Of a DNA stretch of 64,000 bases, positions 47,416 to 58,919 are shown one piece after another. Source of the stretch: Heliopora coerulea. Its lineage: Eukaryota > Cnidaria > Anthozoa > Scleralcyonacea > Helioporidae. Numbering within the stretch: the stretch's first letter is position 1; each line of letters begins with the position of its first letter. Made by a program: the position numbers and the translations under genes. The notes beneath the pieces were generated by a model that was not told where the DNA came from, ran no database searches, and was given only the letters and a program-made list of their open reading frames with translations. The stretch spans positions 257,501-321,500 of the forward strand of contig JASJOG010000019.1 of the NCBI GenBank assembly GCA_030142905.1. Direction: 5' to 3'.

Positions 47416-50115
47416 GTTGGAAGCGAGTGTTTTGAAAAATAGAGAGTCTGGAACTGAAGTAGACAAAAATCGGAAAACTTCGTTTCACTTTCGGCCCTGC
47501 TCGAATCGATATCACTGGTCGATATCCTTGACTTCTGAGCGAGAACGTCGGGATCATATCTGCGTTGATCTCATAAAAGGATGTGATCAGTCACAGCAGT
47601 TACCAACCTTTAAACTTTTAGCCTTATTTAACATTGTCTACGAACTACAGCACGCATGGCCAAAAAGGATTGGTCAAGTATGGGAGAGGCCCGAAAGAAA
47701 AACGCAGTCTGACAAAAAAAAATATTACAGTTTTAACGGAAAAATTGAACCTTTTATGAGGTACAGCGGCGGACCGGTATCCCGAAGGTGCGAGGTCAAA
47801 TCCCGCTCGAGTCAACAATTTTCAGTTGACTTCTGCAGTGTCTGATTATCATGAAAAATTTCTTATCGTACACGTTGCACATAAATTTGATTCAACACTT
47901 CCCGTGATGCGGCAAAATACCTTGAATTATTTGCAATGAAAGTTCTCAGGATGTTTTTTACCGAATTTAATTTTCCCTTAGTATTTTAAATTTAAGTTAC
48001 TTGATAGTACTCTTAGTTGCAACACAAAATGAGTTGTAGGAATAAATTTGTGGAATTATGCGACAGATTTTATGTTTTTAATATGTCTGTTTGTAAATGA
48101 GCTGACTTATAGCTATGTGAGCCCTAAAGTTTTTCAAATTAAGAATTATGAATTATGAATTAAGCACACATGCAAACACACGTGCATATGCCTATCCTTA
48201 TACATACATATATTATTTACAAAATGAGTGGCCGTTCTATATCGGGATGGCAGACACAAGGCAAAGGCGATTGTCTTCATACTCCGAAAAAAAGGGACGA
48301 ATTCAGTAAATTAGTTCTAAAAATTGATCTAATTCATCTTTAGAAGACTGTAAATAGTTTCTAAAGGATTCGGAATGTAAGGTGAATGCAACAGTGTATG
48401 TAAATGTGACGATCAATGTTCACAGATACATAAAACTATTATCCCTTTTCAGCTTTCCTCAGTAATTAACGAGTTTTAGAAGTGCATGTGTGTATACATG
48501 TAAATATACACATACATATTCTTATATGGATACACATATGGATATGCGTTATACGAATACTGGAATACATGTACATTATGATTGGCATATTTGGAAAGAG
48601 CGGACGCTCTTGCTTTAAGTGAGTACTTAGCTAAAATTGGTGCGGTAAAGATGAAGTAACACTGGACGATTTTGGCTTTTTAACAAATTCATTTGGACAT
48701 ATCTCAGAATATACAGAATAATAAATAAAAATTACACCGAAGTAAGTAAACAAAAGGAAATTGAGATGACCAAAAAAGGTATGTCACAAACGGGACCGAG
48801 TCCCATGCAAGGTGACTATTTTGGGCGCAACGTGTCACCGTGACAAAACTTCGTTGAAAATCGTTCACAAATGGCTTGTTACTCGCGTCATTTTTTCGTG
48901 AAATATTTCATGACGATAAAAACTGTCTTTAAAATTATCCGCTGTAACATCACAGCATGTTTTCCCGGCAACTATCATTAACAGTGTTGCGACTTTTCAT
49001 TGATAAGAATTTGTTGAAAGAGCTTCCAGTTACATGTATGTGTTTAGATAGTTTCATAAGAACGACCACACGTTGATTTATAGGGAAATTGAATTAGTGC
49101 TCATGCCGATGTGAGTTTCTATTTAAAGAAAAACCTATTTTTTTTCTTATTCATTATAATGAGATTCAGCTGGTACTTTTTAATCCATCGTCCCAAGATA
49201 TGAGACGCTTTTCACTGATGCTCTGATTAATTCTGAAAACATCTAACCTCACCGCCCAAGTTAATGAGTTTACTGATACTAGGCGCATTTTACTGGGCTG
49301 GCTTGATTCTGGAAGAATCCCCAAAAAAGACATTTTATGGCCTTGAAATGCTTAAAGCGTATGAAGTGCGGATGGATAATGAGGAATAGCTTGTAATAAA
49401 TCTTTTGATGAGCGTCTGAGGTAAACGATCAACCGGGTGCATTGCGTTATCACAAAACAAATGAACGGACAGTTTTATTTTTTGGGCCTTTGACATAATT
49501 GTATGGAAGGTCATTGCACATGATTTGTCGGATTTTAAACTACTTAATGGATGAGAACCACCAACACCTGTTCTTTGTCAACGAGCAAGTAATTGCCGCT
49601 CAGCCATCTGCTGACTGCCTTCTTAAAGGTTTGTTTGCACAGATAACCAACATTGGCTAGTTTGAACGTGAACTTAAAGTCACCAGAATACATCACAGCC
49701 CTTGACGGCCAGAGATGCAATGTTTTTGTGTGATTAGGTTCGTCGAAGTGTTAGAAAAGTCGAAGAAGACAAACCTGTTGATTAGTGAAAGTCAACATAC
49801 GCAACACCGATTCTGAAGCTACTCAGCGTGGCTCATTTTGTTTACACCGAAAGATCGACACAAAGAGAGCTAATTCAAATAGCTTTCGTTGAATGTACTA
49901 CAACTGCGTGAAATTCTTCCCTTCATAAATAATAAATCACGCGATCACAGTTTTACGGGCGCTTCGAACGATTAACGATTCAATTCAAGTTCGGATGATT
50001 GCCTAACCGTACCAGGAAAAAACTTATATCCTTGAAGTAAAAATTCCCCCATAGAAGGCAGATTTTCCTGAGAAGTACTGTACTGTGGCTTATACTGGCT
50101 GGAAAAAATAGAAAA
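47416..50115. other. Intergenic region MEAF6 to GPCR
   Basis: Begins with the MEAF6 promoter and 5' UTR (minus strand) and ends with the GPCR promoter. It contains a family A fragment at 47762-47862. AT-rich sequence with ATACAT/ACATAT-rich patches lies at about 48160-48570. A plus-strand open frame (47288-47845) is antisense to MEAF6 exon 1 and runs into the repeat; it is not a gene. Confidence 0.5.
47762..47862 (+). repeat. tRNA-derived repeat family A, 5' truncated
   Basis: Begins inside the tRNA-like body (GGCGGACCGGTATCCCGAAG), runs through GGTCAAATCCCGCTCGAGTC and ends with the tail TTTTCAGTTGACTTCTGCA and ATTATCATGAAAAATTT. Confidence 0.8.
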
Positions 50116-51174
50116 ATGGGCATGACTAACATCACTGAACCGATGGATCAAACCATATTCGACACAATTATACAGGCAACAATTTTGGCCGTAATTATTG
50201 TGATATCGGTCTTCGGCAACGCCTTGGTCCTTCTTGGATTTTACCGGTATAAACCTCTTCAAACTGTTACCAACGCCTTCGTGGTAAGTTTAGCGGTCAC
50301 AGACTTCTGTTTCGGGTTGTTCGGGATGCCTTTTTCACTCGTAACTTCGGTAACTGTTGACTGGGTTTTTGACTCCTCCATGTGCCAGTATCACGGGTTT
50401 GTGCTCCTTCTTTTTAGCGAAGCTTCAATATGGACGCTCGTTTCCGTTAGTCTCGAACGCTACCTGGCTATCCGCCACCCATTTCACCATCAACGGTGGA
50501 CAACCCCAGTCACTGTGTTTGCAACTATTAGCTTGGTGTGGATTATAGCTGTTGTACTGGCATCCCTTCCGTTCGGGATCAGCAAATTTGTCTTCTACAA
50601 GCCCAACCATATTTGTATGGTCGATTGGCGAATCAGCTTTCAAACGACTTTGGTTTATTGTACTATCACTGCGTTTATTCCGCTGAGCCTAATGTCCGTA
50701 TTTAACTTTGGCGTACTGAAAACGGCACTTGAACAGAACCGAAAAATGGACGTAAAAATTGGCAATGTTCGGAAAGTGACGGTTGATGCTGTCGGCGCGA
50801 CCGAGGGCGATGCTGACGTACAGGGAAGTGCTGAAGAGCTGGAGGAAATTCAGCGAGCTAAAAACCGAAAGAAGAAGGAGACAAGAGCCACAGTTCTGGT
50901 GCTTGTAATTGTCTGCGCGTTCGCCATCTGCTGGCTCCCTTACACGGTGACTGCTATGTGTTATGTGATAAAGGGTTACCAATGTCTGTGGTCTTCCAGG
51001 TTCTTCGTGGCAAGCGTTTGGCTGTGCAACCTGAACAGCGCCCTGAACCCGATCTTGTACGCCGTATTTAACGTAGCCTTCCGCAGAGGAATGAGGCAGG
51101 TGCTCGGCATTAGGATCTCAACGAACTCAATCGGTGTTGGAATTCATGCTGTCACTACTACAGAAACCACGTGA
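50116..51174 (+). CDS. Orphan class A (rhodopsin-like) GPCR, single exon
   Basis: 352 aa from ATG 50116. A short N-terminus carries one N-glycosylation site (NIT). Seven hydrophobic segments are readable: TM1 with GNALVLLG, TM2 with SLAVTDF, TM3 from C(3.25) MCQYHGF to LERYLAI (ERY in place of DRY), TM4 with VWIIAVVLAS, TM5 with FIPLSL, TM6 with CAFAICWLPY, and TM7 with NLNSALNPILYAVFN. A long basic/acidic third loop (~195-265) lies between TM5 and TM6, and a short tail follows. Position 3.32, counted from R3.50, is Leu, so the aspartate that binds biogenic amines is missing. This argues against an amine receptor. The ligand is not predictable; cnidarian genomes hold many such intronless receptors. 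Confidence 0.93.
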   Translation: MGMTNITEPMDQTIFDTIIQATILAVIIVISVFGNALVLLGFYRYKPLQTVTNAFVVSLAVTDFCFGLFGMPFSLVTSVTVDWVFDSSMCQYHGFVLLLFSEASIWTLVSVSLERYLAIRHPFHHQRWTTPVTVFATISLVWIIAVVLASLPFGISKFVFYKPNHICMVDWRISFQTTLVYCTITAFIPLSLMSVFNFGVLKTALEQNRKMDVKIGNVRKVTVDAVGATEGDADVQGSAEELEEIQRAKNRKKKETRATVLVLVIVCAFAICWLPYTVTAMCYVIKGYQCLWSSRFFVASVWLCNLNSALNPILYAVFNVAFRRGMRQVLGIRISTNSIGVGIHAVTTTETT

Positions 51175-51241
51175 CTTTTGTTCGCTGAATATCCTATTCT
51201 TTCAGACATACGCGCAGATGTAGAGGTCTAGAATCTATAAG

Positions 51242-51430
51242 AAGTATAATACGAAACATACTCCGAAGAGTGACACCTTGAAACTCAAGATTTGAGTGAA
51301 AACAAGACGAGACTATAATGTTGTAGTAATATTTCGAATTTATTACATCATAGTCTCGTCTTGTTTTCACTCAAATCTTGAGTTTCAAGATGTCACTCTA
51401 ATTCGGAGTATGTTTTGTATTATACTTTTT
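51242..51430. mobile_element. Foldback element, arms ~70 bp
   Basis: AAGTATAATACGAAACATAC at the left is matched in inverse by GTATGTTTTGTATTATACTT at the right. Inner arms carry CTCAAGATTTGAGTGAAAAC and CAAGACGAGACTA. Same family as 20731-21047 and 35100-35253. It starts 68 bases after the GPCR stop codon. Confidence 0.88.
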
Positions 51431-54393
51431 AAAGTTATAGGCAGGCACTGGATTTAGAATCCATAATGTGTATCAAAAAATGCAATCCTACTGAAAATTG
51501 ATTAGTATTCTTTGCAAATCAACAATTTTGGCAACTTGAAGGACGCTGAAAATTCTGATCCACGGAATCCTGAAGAAAATCGATCTTCTTATTTACAAGG
51601 CGAAAACACTAAGCACTTACGCTAAAGACATGTAAAAATATATGGCACGTTTTTATTTGTGAAGATTTATTGCACGTTTTAATTTGATGCAATATCCGTC
51701 ATGTTGACGTTCCTTGACAAAAGATATTTGGTCATTTTATTTAGATCTCTGGGGACTGAGTGAAAACACTCTCTACATTTCATATCAGGACCATTAAGGT
51801 GACGTGCAGGCTCCATCTAAACGATGCGATGGTCGCAAACGACTCTTCACATTGGCGCATGCAATTAACCATAACCACCAGAATAGAATTCTTGCTAGCT
51901 ATTCGCACGCTAATGTCCAAAAGACTCTTAAACAGTTTACATCACAACGATCTATCGTATGCAACAATTGTACCTTGTAGATGATCTTACATGGGAAGGC
52001 TATTCTTAGCAAATGTTGCACGAAAATTTGATGCTTGTAACGTGGTATTTGTGAATAATTTTTACTGCGATTTTGGTTCGACCAGGAGCATATAAGAAGG
52101 TGGGTCCGTGGACTTCTGCAGTTGGTGTGGGCCATTCAACTAGTGTTCAGTACATTTTTACTCAAATCATTCGACCAGACAAGACTAGACTTGACAATTA
52201 AGCAAGTTACATATCTTTCTTTTATTGCTGCTTCACAACTAGTTCGTTCCGAAAAGGATTTTTGAGATCCAAGAACGAATATCTACGTCTGAAATTGTTG
52301 TAAGGCGGCACTTTTGGTTTAAATATTATTCTTGAAGTTAAGAGAACACATTAATTTACTAATTTATTTATCCTGTCGTAAATTAGTGCATGCATTGTCT
52401 TTTCAAAATCTGCTTTAATGTTCATCAGTCCTTTTCATTTCTTTTCATAAAAAGATGTGCAGTTTATTGAATATAAGATGTCGAGATGATTAGAAATAAT
52501 ACAAAAACGTACTACAATTATTATTTTCAGCAAAATGGCGTGTTACGTCTCGCATTTTACTGAAAAGACAAAAGAATATGTATAAATTTTGCTATTTGTA
52601 GTTTTTCGAGGGAAAAGACGTCGCAAAACTTACGTTCTAACTGCATGGTATTATTGCAACAAAGATGTTTAGCATAGATAACGCATCTGGAATTATTAAA
52701 AGTCGTAAATAGAAAAATTAATTTTGACCTTGAATTTCCGTAACCCTACACCTTATGGCATCAATGTTCTGCTAGAACCTTTGCGCTTATTTGACGTTTC
52801 TGTTTATGAAGCTTGAAGAATTATTACGGCTCAAACGAATGATGAATACTGTTAGGAAATTTTAATATCCTATCGCTTTTATGAGCCGAAAAGCGGCTTC
52901 TTGTAAAGTTTTGTCCTGATTAAAACTAAAATTAAACATTTCCCTGAAAAGAGCGAGATAATATTAAGTATATGTTATTTAACCAATAGCAAATTGCTTG
53001 ATTGTGTCTGTGTTGTGATAGAAACATGAATGACATCATTTCAACTAGTGAAAACAAGAGGCGTAGCCAAGTGTTTTCTGGTATTTTCCCGGTTTAAATG
53101 GCGTCAAAAAAAGTTTCTATCACAGTACGGTGACACGAAAGCTATTTTCTATTTGTATTTTCATATAATAACCAAAGGGTTTTTTTCGAGTTTTCGTTAC
53201 GTCATCCATGTTTCTGTACTCCAATACAAAATGAAAATGACGTCAGCAGTGTCACTGTACTCTGAGAGACGTGATGATGAGGCTCGTCCAATCAGAGCGT
53301 GCGCAGGACGCTTGTTACTTCATAAAAATTTTGGGAATGTTAGAAAGATTCAGGTTGATTATTCCAGATGACAGTATACTACTTTATTTGTGACAGAGGT
53401 ATGGTGCAAATAATAGTATGAACTTTAATTTCCTTTGTCTACATTTTTTCTAATCACTTATACTCTACGGAGAGACTTATCTCTACACAGTGTTTAGATG
53501 CAGTAAAGCAGTTTTGGGTTAAAGGGTCTGTTAAAATACGAAATACGTTAAAAGCGCATTATTGAAGGTGATGTTATCAGCATAGGGGATATCTAGGGAT
53601 ACTTTATGAATCCGGGCACATTTTTGACGGGACCTTGGGAAGTCAGAAATTCCGGGTGGCAACCACTGGTGGGAAGATCGACTGTGCCATTGTCAACACT
53701 GCTTTGGAAGTTCGCAGTGGCGAAGCAACTGGGGGAAGCAAGATTATAGAGCGAACTTGTGGTCAGTTTTAAAGGTATGATGCTTTTGAACTGACAGTAG
53801 TTTTTATTTACTTCTCGTTATATTTTGGTCAAGCTTATGCGCTTCCCTTTCTTGCAAAAATGGCCTGAACAATACCTAGAGAAGTGTACCAAAGCAGTTA
53901 CCATGTTCATTGAAATCGCAGGTTTTATTGATTCATATTTTAGACTAAGGTAAGGTAAAGTGAAGCTTTATTTCACTCGTTAGCCGCTTCACTTCAGCAT
54001 AAAGCTGTTCCAAGTGGGACATGCTCTATAACTTCAATTACTTAAATTCTTGCATAATACTTTAATTGTTTATAATTGTTATATAAGAATTATTACATGA
54101 CGCCATCTGTTTACATAAATTTAAATATAATCAATGAAATTACATATCACCAGTCAGGTTAGCAAAAGAAACCATTTTGTTGAAAAAAGATAGATATTCA
54201 CAATTTCCAGCTTGTTCGGGCACTGAATTCCAGGTTTTTAGTCTACTAAAACTTAGTCTCTTTTCAAGATATTCAGTTATCCAACATGGCCTGGGCAGTT
54301 TAAGGCAGCCCCTGTTCTTATTAAATGTGTAGAGATTGCAGGTTGCACCCAAGTATATTCTGGAGAGCTCATCATATTCAGAAATGATAACTT

Positions 54394-54725
54394 CACAATT
54401 AACCTACACTGTTGAAGTCAACTGAAAAATGTTGACTTGAGCGGGATTTGAACTTGCACCTTTGGGATACCGGTCTGCCGCTCTACCTGTTGAGCTATCA
54501 AGTCCACAGGGATTGGAAGTGAGTTTTTATCCAATTTAAGTGCACGAAATATTCTCGCGACAACTTAATGCTATCCATGAGATTGGATTTGCAGTGTTTC
54601 AATTCTATTTCAGAATCATCCTCAGGGTATTATGAAATGATAACTTCACAATTAACCTACACTGCTGAAGTCAACTGAAAAATGTTGACTCAAGTGGGAT
54701 TTGAACTCGCACCTTCGGGATACCG
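54394..54725 (-). repeat. Tandem family A copies
   Basis: A full antisense copy (54394-54631) is followed directly by a second, truncated copy (54640-54725). Both begin ACAATTAACCTACACTG, and the preceding GAAATGATAACTTCAC is also repeated. In the full copy the tRNA-like body keeps the acceptor halves GACTTGA/TCAAGTC and both box-like motifs. Confidence 0.8.
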
Positions 54726-55711
54726 GTCCCATATTTGTTCAAACACCATATGTAATATGTAGTAAAATAAACTTTAACTAGGATTCACAAGTTAGATGAT
54801 GATGTGAAATAAATGAGGTAGGTACAAATATATTTACAGATCAAAGAGAGCAACAATTTTTTTACAATTACAGCTTGATATAGTTTCCTGAATTAAAAAA
54901 AAAAAAAAGAAATGTAAATTTTAGCATGAAAATCATGCAGATGAATAATTATTTCAGATGAAGAATAAAAAAGTATTGTACTGTACTTAAAAATACAGTC
55001 TGGAAATCAAGAACCACAATGAAGTAAGAAGTTTGTGTAGTTACTGCACCAACATTGATGTTTCAAAATAGCACTTTTTGCCATTCATTCTAATTTAATG
55101 TTTTGGTGGCAGACCCTCACAAAATCAATCATATATGACTTAAATAATAAAGCACCTTGAAAATAGCCATTTTTCTTGCTGCCACCAAAGAGTTAATTTG
55201 AGAAAATGTTTAGAAGGAAGTTGATTTTCAAATGAGTAACTGAATCAAAATTTTTCCCACAGAAATATCTGTTAACATTCTTTGTAAACAAGTCTAACCA
55301 CCACACCAAAAGTCAGTATCCTTTTCTCTTTTATAGGATGACTGATGTTGAGAAGAGAATCTTGCATTTAACAACATGAATATGAATAGATAAACTAGTT
55401 TATCTTTCCAATCCATAAAACAGAAGATATTTTTTCCAGAGACTCTATATACCATCAAGGTGGAAAAGATATCAGACATTCAGATATCAGCTAGGGTACC
55501 AGGTTTTTGTGAGCTTTAGACATGTGCTCAAAAGTGCCTATTTGTTTGTCTGACACTGGTGGTGTATGAATATGATTTTTCAATGCTGAACAGAAGGGTG
55601 CTAATGGCCTCATTCAACTTTAAACCCATTGCAGCTTGTCAATGAAACTGTATTTCTTTGTGCAATTATGTTTTTATTGTTTATTTCAGAAATTACAGGA
55701 AACAGTAAGCA

Positions 55712-57397
55712 ATGGCTTCTTACCTACAATTGAATAATAAGATGCAGCATGCAAGAGAGGATTCCCAGACAATCTCTGTGGTCAAAGGTTATCCTACACT
55801 AGCCAAGGGTGATCTCAAGCTGTCTGAAAAGGGACTTTCTCCAGAACAACAAGACTCTGCTTGGAAGAAAGTTCACGATTACCTCTATGCTTATAAAAGC
55901 ACCATGATTGGCCATCAAGCTAATGAAAACCTTCAGTGCAGTCGTGTGCTCAGAGAGTACTTGGACTTCCACATTAACAACGGCGGAGATCCATTTGATG
56001 GAGCAATTTACGGTCTTAATACCAAAGTTATGGAATGTGCTGTTCTGGATTACTTTGCGAAACTGTGGAACATTGAACCTCCAGACTCAGTGAAAGGTGA
56101 AGACTATGGTGAGGGATACTGGGGTTACGTTGTGTCCATGGGCTGCTCTGAAGCAAACCTCTATGCTCTGTACACTGCTCGGGATTATTTGTCTGGCAAG
56201 CCACTTCTCATTGAAAACACAGCTACGTGTAACTCAGAGGGAAATCCATCTAATGCAGATGTAGGTTCACAATATTGTAGCAGTACAAAGAACCCGAACG
56301 CTTTCACACCAGTTGTTTTTTATTCGGAAGATTGCCATCACGCTCACGCTAAGTTCGTGCAGATTCTCGGAATCAGCACATTCCATGATCTGGGAAGTGG
56401 ACGTTTCCCATGTCCGTTGACATATCCGAATGATTACCCGAGCACTTACAGTGCGGATTTCTTAGATCAAAATGGTTGGCCGTGGCTAGTCCCAGTTGAC
56501 ACAGATGGGTCAATGTACCTTCCATCACTCGTGAAACTGGTCAACGGCTTCGCATCCAGAGGTTATCCTCCCATTGTGATATTCACGATTGGAACATCAT
56601 TTAAAGGTAGCTACGGGAATCCGCAAGCTGCCATTAACGAATTGGTGCCCATTTTAAAGCGTAACAACCTTTATGAACGCCATGTTTACTACTCATCAGA
56701 CGATCCTTCACAGTTTGATGTACGCCATGGCTTTTGGTTTCATGTAGATGGAGCCTTAGGTGCTGCGCATCTTCCCTTTCTAGAGATGGCAATAAACGAA
56801 GGATCAATTGATAACAAGTTTCCGATTGGGTTTCCTGTATTTGATTTCCGTATTCCGGAAGTGATGTCCATTTCCATGAGCTTGCATAAGTGGTTTGGCT
56901 GTCCATTTCCATCTGGAATTTATATGACAAGGAGAAAGAACCAATTGAAAATTCCAACCAACCCAATCTTCGGTGGCTATCAAGATAACACGTTTGGAGG
57001 GTCTCGGAATGGACATGGTGTTATGGTACTGTGGGACTTCCTGGCAAAGAGTTCATACCATGACCTCACCAAGCAAGCTGTGAGAGGTGACAGGATGGTG
57101 GAATTTTCATTGAAGAAACTTCAAGAACTTGAAAAGGATCTTGGAGAAGATTTGTGGCTGTCACATAGTCCTGGTTCATTATTTATTTGTTTCAAACAAC
57201 CCAGAAAGGACATTGTGTACAAATATTCATTAGGCTGTAAATCATATCTTGTGAAAAATAAGGACGATAAGTTGGAGAAACGGCTCTACTCTCATATTTG
57301 TGTTATGTCACATGTTGATGAAGAAGTGATAGGAAATATTATCACAGAACTAAGAGAGCCTGGGGCTTTTCCTCCGCAAAATACCAACAGTGCATGA
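55712..57397 (+). CDS. PLP-dependent group II decarboxylase, serine/histidine decarboxylase type
   Basis: 561 aa in one uninterrupted exon. It matches the group II pyridoxal-phosphate decarboxylases, and within them the plant serine decarboxylase/bacterial PLP histidine decarboxylase branch more than animal HDC/DDC. Landmarks are DPFDGAIYGLNTKVMECAVL, the WGYVVSMGCSEANLY turn, H209-H210 in EDCHHAHAKF (ring stacking on PLP), D346 in FHVDGALGAAHLP (pairs with the PLP nitrogen) and K393 in SMSLHKWFGCPFPSG (Schiff-base lysine). No signal peptide, so cytosolic. The substrate cannot be told from sequence; serine, histidine or another amino acid is possible. A splice acceptor just upstream of the ATG implies a 5' UTR intron. 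The lack of coding introns beside intron-rich neighbours may mean retroposition or an old horizontal transfer. AATAAA occurs at 57483. Confidence 0.88.
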   Translation: MASYLQLNNKMQHAREDSQTISVVKGYPTLAKGDLKLSEKGLSPEQQDSAWKKVHDYLYAYKSTMIGHQANENLQCSRVLREYLDFHINNGGDPFDGAIYGLNTKVMECAVLDYFAKLWNIEPPDSVKGEDYGEGYWGYVVSMGCSEANLYALYTARDYLSGKPLLIENTATCNSEGNPSNADVGSQYCSSTKNPNAFTPVVFYSEDCHHAHAKFVQILGISTFHDLGSGRFPCPLTYPNDYPSTYSADFLDQNGWPWLVPVDTDGSMYLPSLVKLVNGFASRGYPPIVIFTIGTSFKGSYGNPQAAINELVPILKRNNLYERHVYYSSDDPSQFDVRHGFWFHVDGALGAAHLPFLEMAINEGSIDNKFPIGFPVFDFRIPEVMSISMSLHKWFGCPFPSGIYMTRRKNQLKIPTNPIFGGYQDNTFGGSRNGHGVMVLWDFLAKSSYHDLTKQAVRGDRMVEFSLKKLQELEKDLGEDLWLSHSPGSLFICFKQPRKDIVYKYSLGCKSYLVKNKDDKLEKRLYSHICVMSHVDEEVIGNIITELREPGAFPPQNTNSA

Positions 57398-58919
57398 GGC
57401 GTTTTAATGTTCGGTTTAATTGTTTTTAAATTTTACATATGAATATGAACGTATCTATGTATGTATCTATGTAGGTCCGCATAATAAAATAACTTCATAA
57501 CTACGTCATTTCATCGTCCTTCAAGATGGCTCCCTATCGTTTTTATATTTTCTTGCTTCTATAGCGAATGGTCTTCAGGGGGACAGCCCCTGCAGCTCCA
57601 CGGATCCTGCGTTCATGTTCCTGTGTTGGGATTGTCCGTGTGCTCTTGGGGGAGTGTTAGAGAAATTTTCAATCTCTTTTGTCTTTTAAGTTATCAAGCC
57701 TAAAGATGACTTTTCTTCCAGTACCTTGCAAAGAGTACCGAGGTTCAATACACATATCTACACCCATATCTATATATCTATATCTACTATATATCTACAC
57801 CTATTGCATATCTATATCTATAGTATATCTTTATATCTATATATGTTCTTTGAAGCTTTGCATGGAGTAATAGATTTATTTCATGCGAACGGGACGAAAG
57901 CTCAGCAGTTATTAAAAGATATTACTAGTACATGGAAGTAAACTCAAATTATATGAAATATATCTATATCTACCTATATGTCTATATCTATATTCATACC
58001 TATATCTATGAATGTATATTACCAAGCCTAAAGATGACTTTTCCTCCAGTGCCTGGCAAAGAATACCAAAGTTTAATATACGTATATATAAAAATTTAAC
58101 TTAAAATGTTCTTTTCTTCGGTACTATACTTTTATGGTGTTGCGGCATTAAAATATAGGTGATTGTTATTTTTTACTTGTGCCGCTTGTGTTCCACAAAT
58201 AAAACTTGTTAAATAGTGGCATTTCGAGATAATTTCGGATCTTTTTATTAATAGGGATGTTTTGGCTTTGAGACTATAATTTCTCCTCCAAACATATATA
58301 TGTTACCGATCATTTTTAGTCAAGTCTCATCACGTCTTGTAACATGAAGTAATGTGCAACGTTTGGCAACATAATTGCTTTCAACTTAGTGTGAGGTGTA
58401 ACAGGACGTCTCAAGATATGTCTAAATACCTCACATTGCAACGTAACTTCGTACAACATAGCATAAGGTGAAGGTCCCATGCGGCACAAAACGTCCGGTA
58501 TATAGCAACTTTATATAGCCTTTCACGACATGACTTTGTATTTCATGCGCAACGAAACATACCCTCTTCTACTGTATCAAAAATTTTGTAAGACATGCGG
58601 ATACACGATGCAATTTCTCTTGCCACTTGTCTCGCAACAAAAATGCGTTGCAAGTTCCACTAAAAGTTGGGCTGGGCTGGGCCCAGCATTTCGCCTTCAC
58701 ATTCCTATTGAACCGTGTGATTCACTGGAACTTGGAAACGAATTTTTGCAAAAAATTTCAAGATGGCAGCGAAAAACAACATTCACAGTTTTCAGTGGAA
58801 TTACAACTTGGTTTATTTCTTCCTTTTTCATCTGCAATACGTCGAAATACCACTCTTTCAATGTTTCGTATTCTTTTTGTCTATTCTGTGATGTTTAACC
58901 ATGGCTTTGTGATAAATCA
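57398..58919. other. Intergenic region decarboxylase to IBTK
   Basis: 3' UTR of the decarboxylase to about 57500, then a duplicated 65-base segment with TATC-rich simple sequence between (57693-58086), then unassigned sequence. The open frames near 58530-58980 run into the IBTK start in other frames and have no domain. Confidence 0.5.
57693..58086 (+). repeat. Direct repeat around a TATC microsatellite
   Basis: CAAGCCTAAAGATGACTTTT plus about 45 further bases (57695-57760) recurs at 58023-58086 with about 85-90% identity. Between them are two runs of TATATCTA-type repeats (57755-57850 and 57955-58015). Confidence 0.8.

Larger units (their letters stand above)
51175..55711. other. Intergenic region GPCR to decarboxylase
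   Basis: Contains a foldback (51242-51430), tandem family A copies (54394-54725) and AT-rich sequence. A GC-richer block at about 53570-53770 ends AAAG/GTATGA and may be a 5' UTR exon of the downstream gene. A TTTATTTCAG acceptor at 55680-55689, 22 bases before the decarboxylase ATG, suggests that gene has a 5' UTR intron. No other gene is supported. Confidence 0.5.

Noticed and set aside
47288..47845. 185-codon plus-strand open frame
   Set aside because: Antisense to MEAF6 exon 1 and runs into a tRNA-derived repeat.
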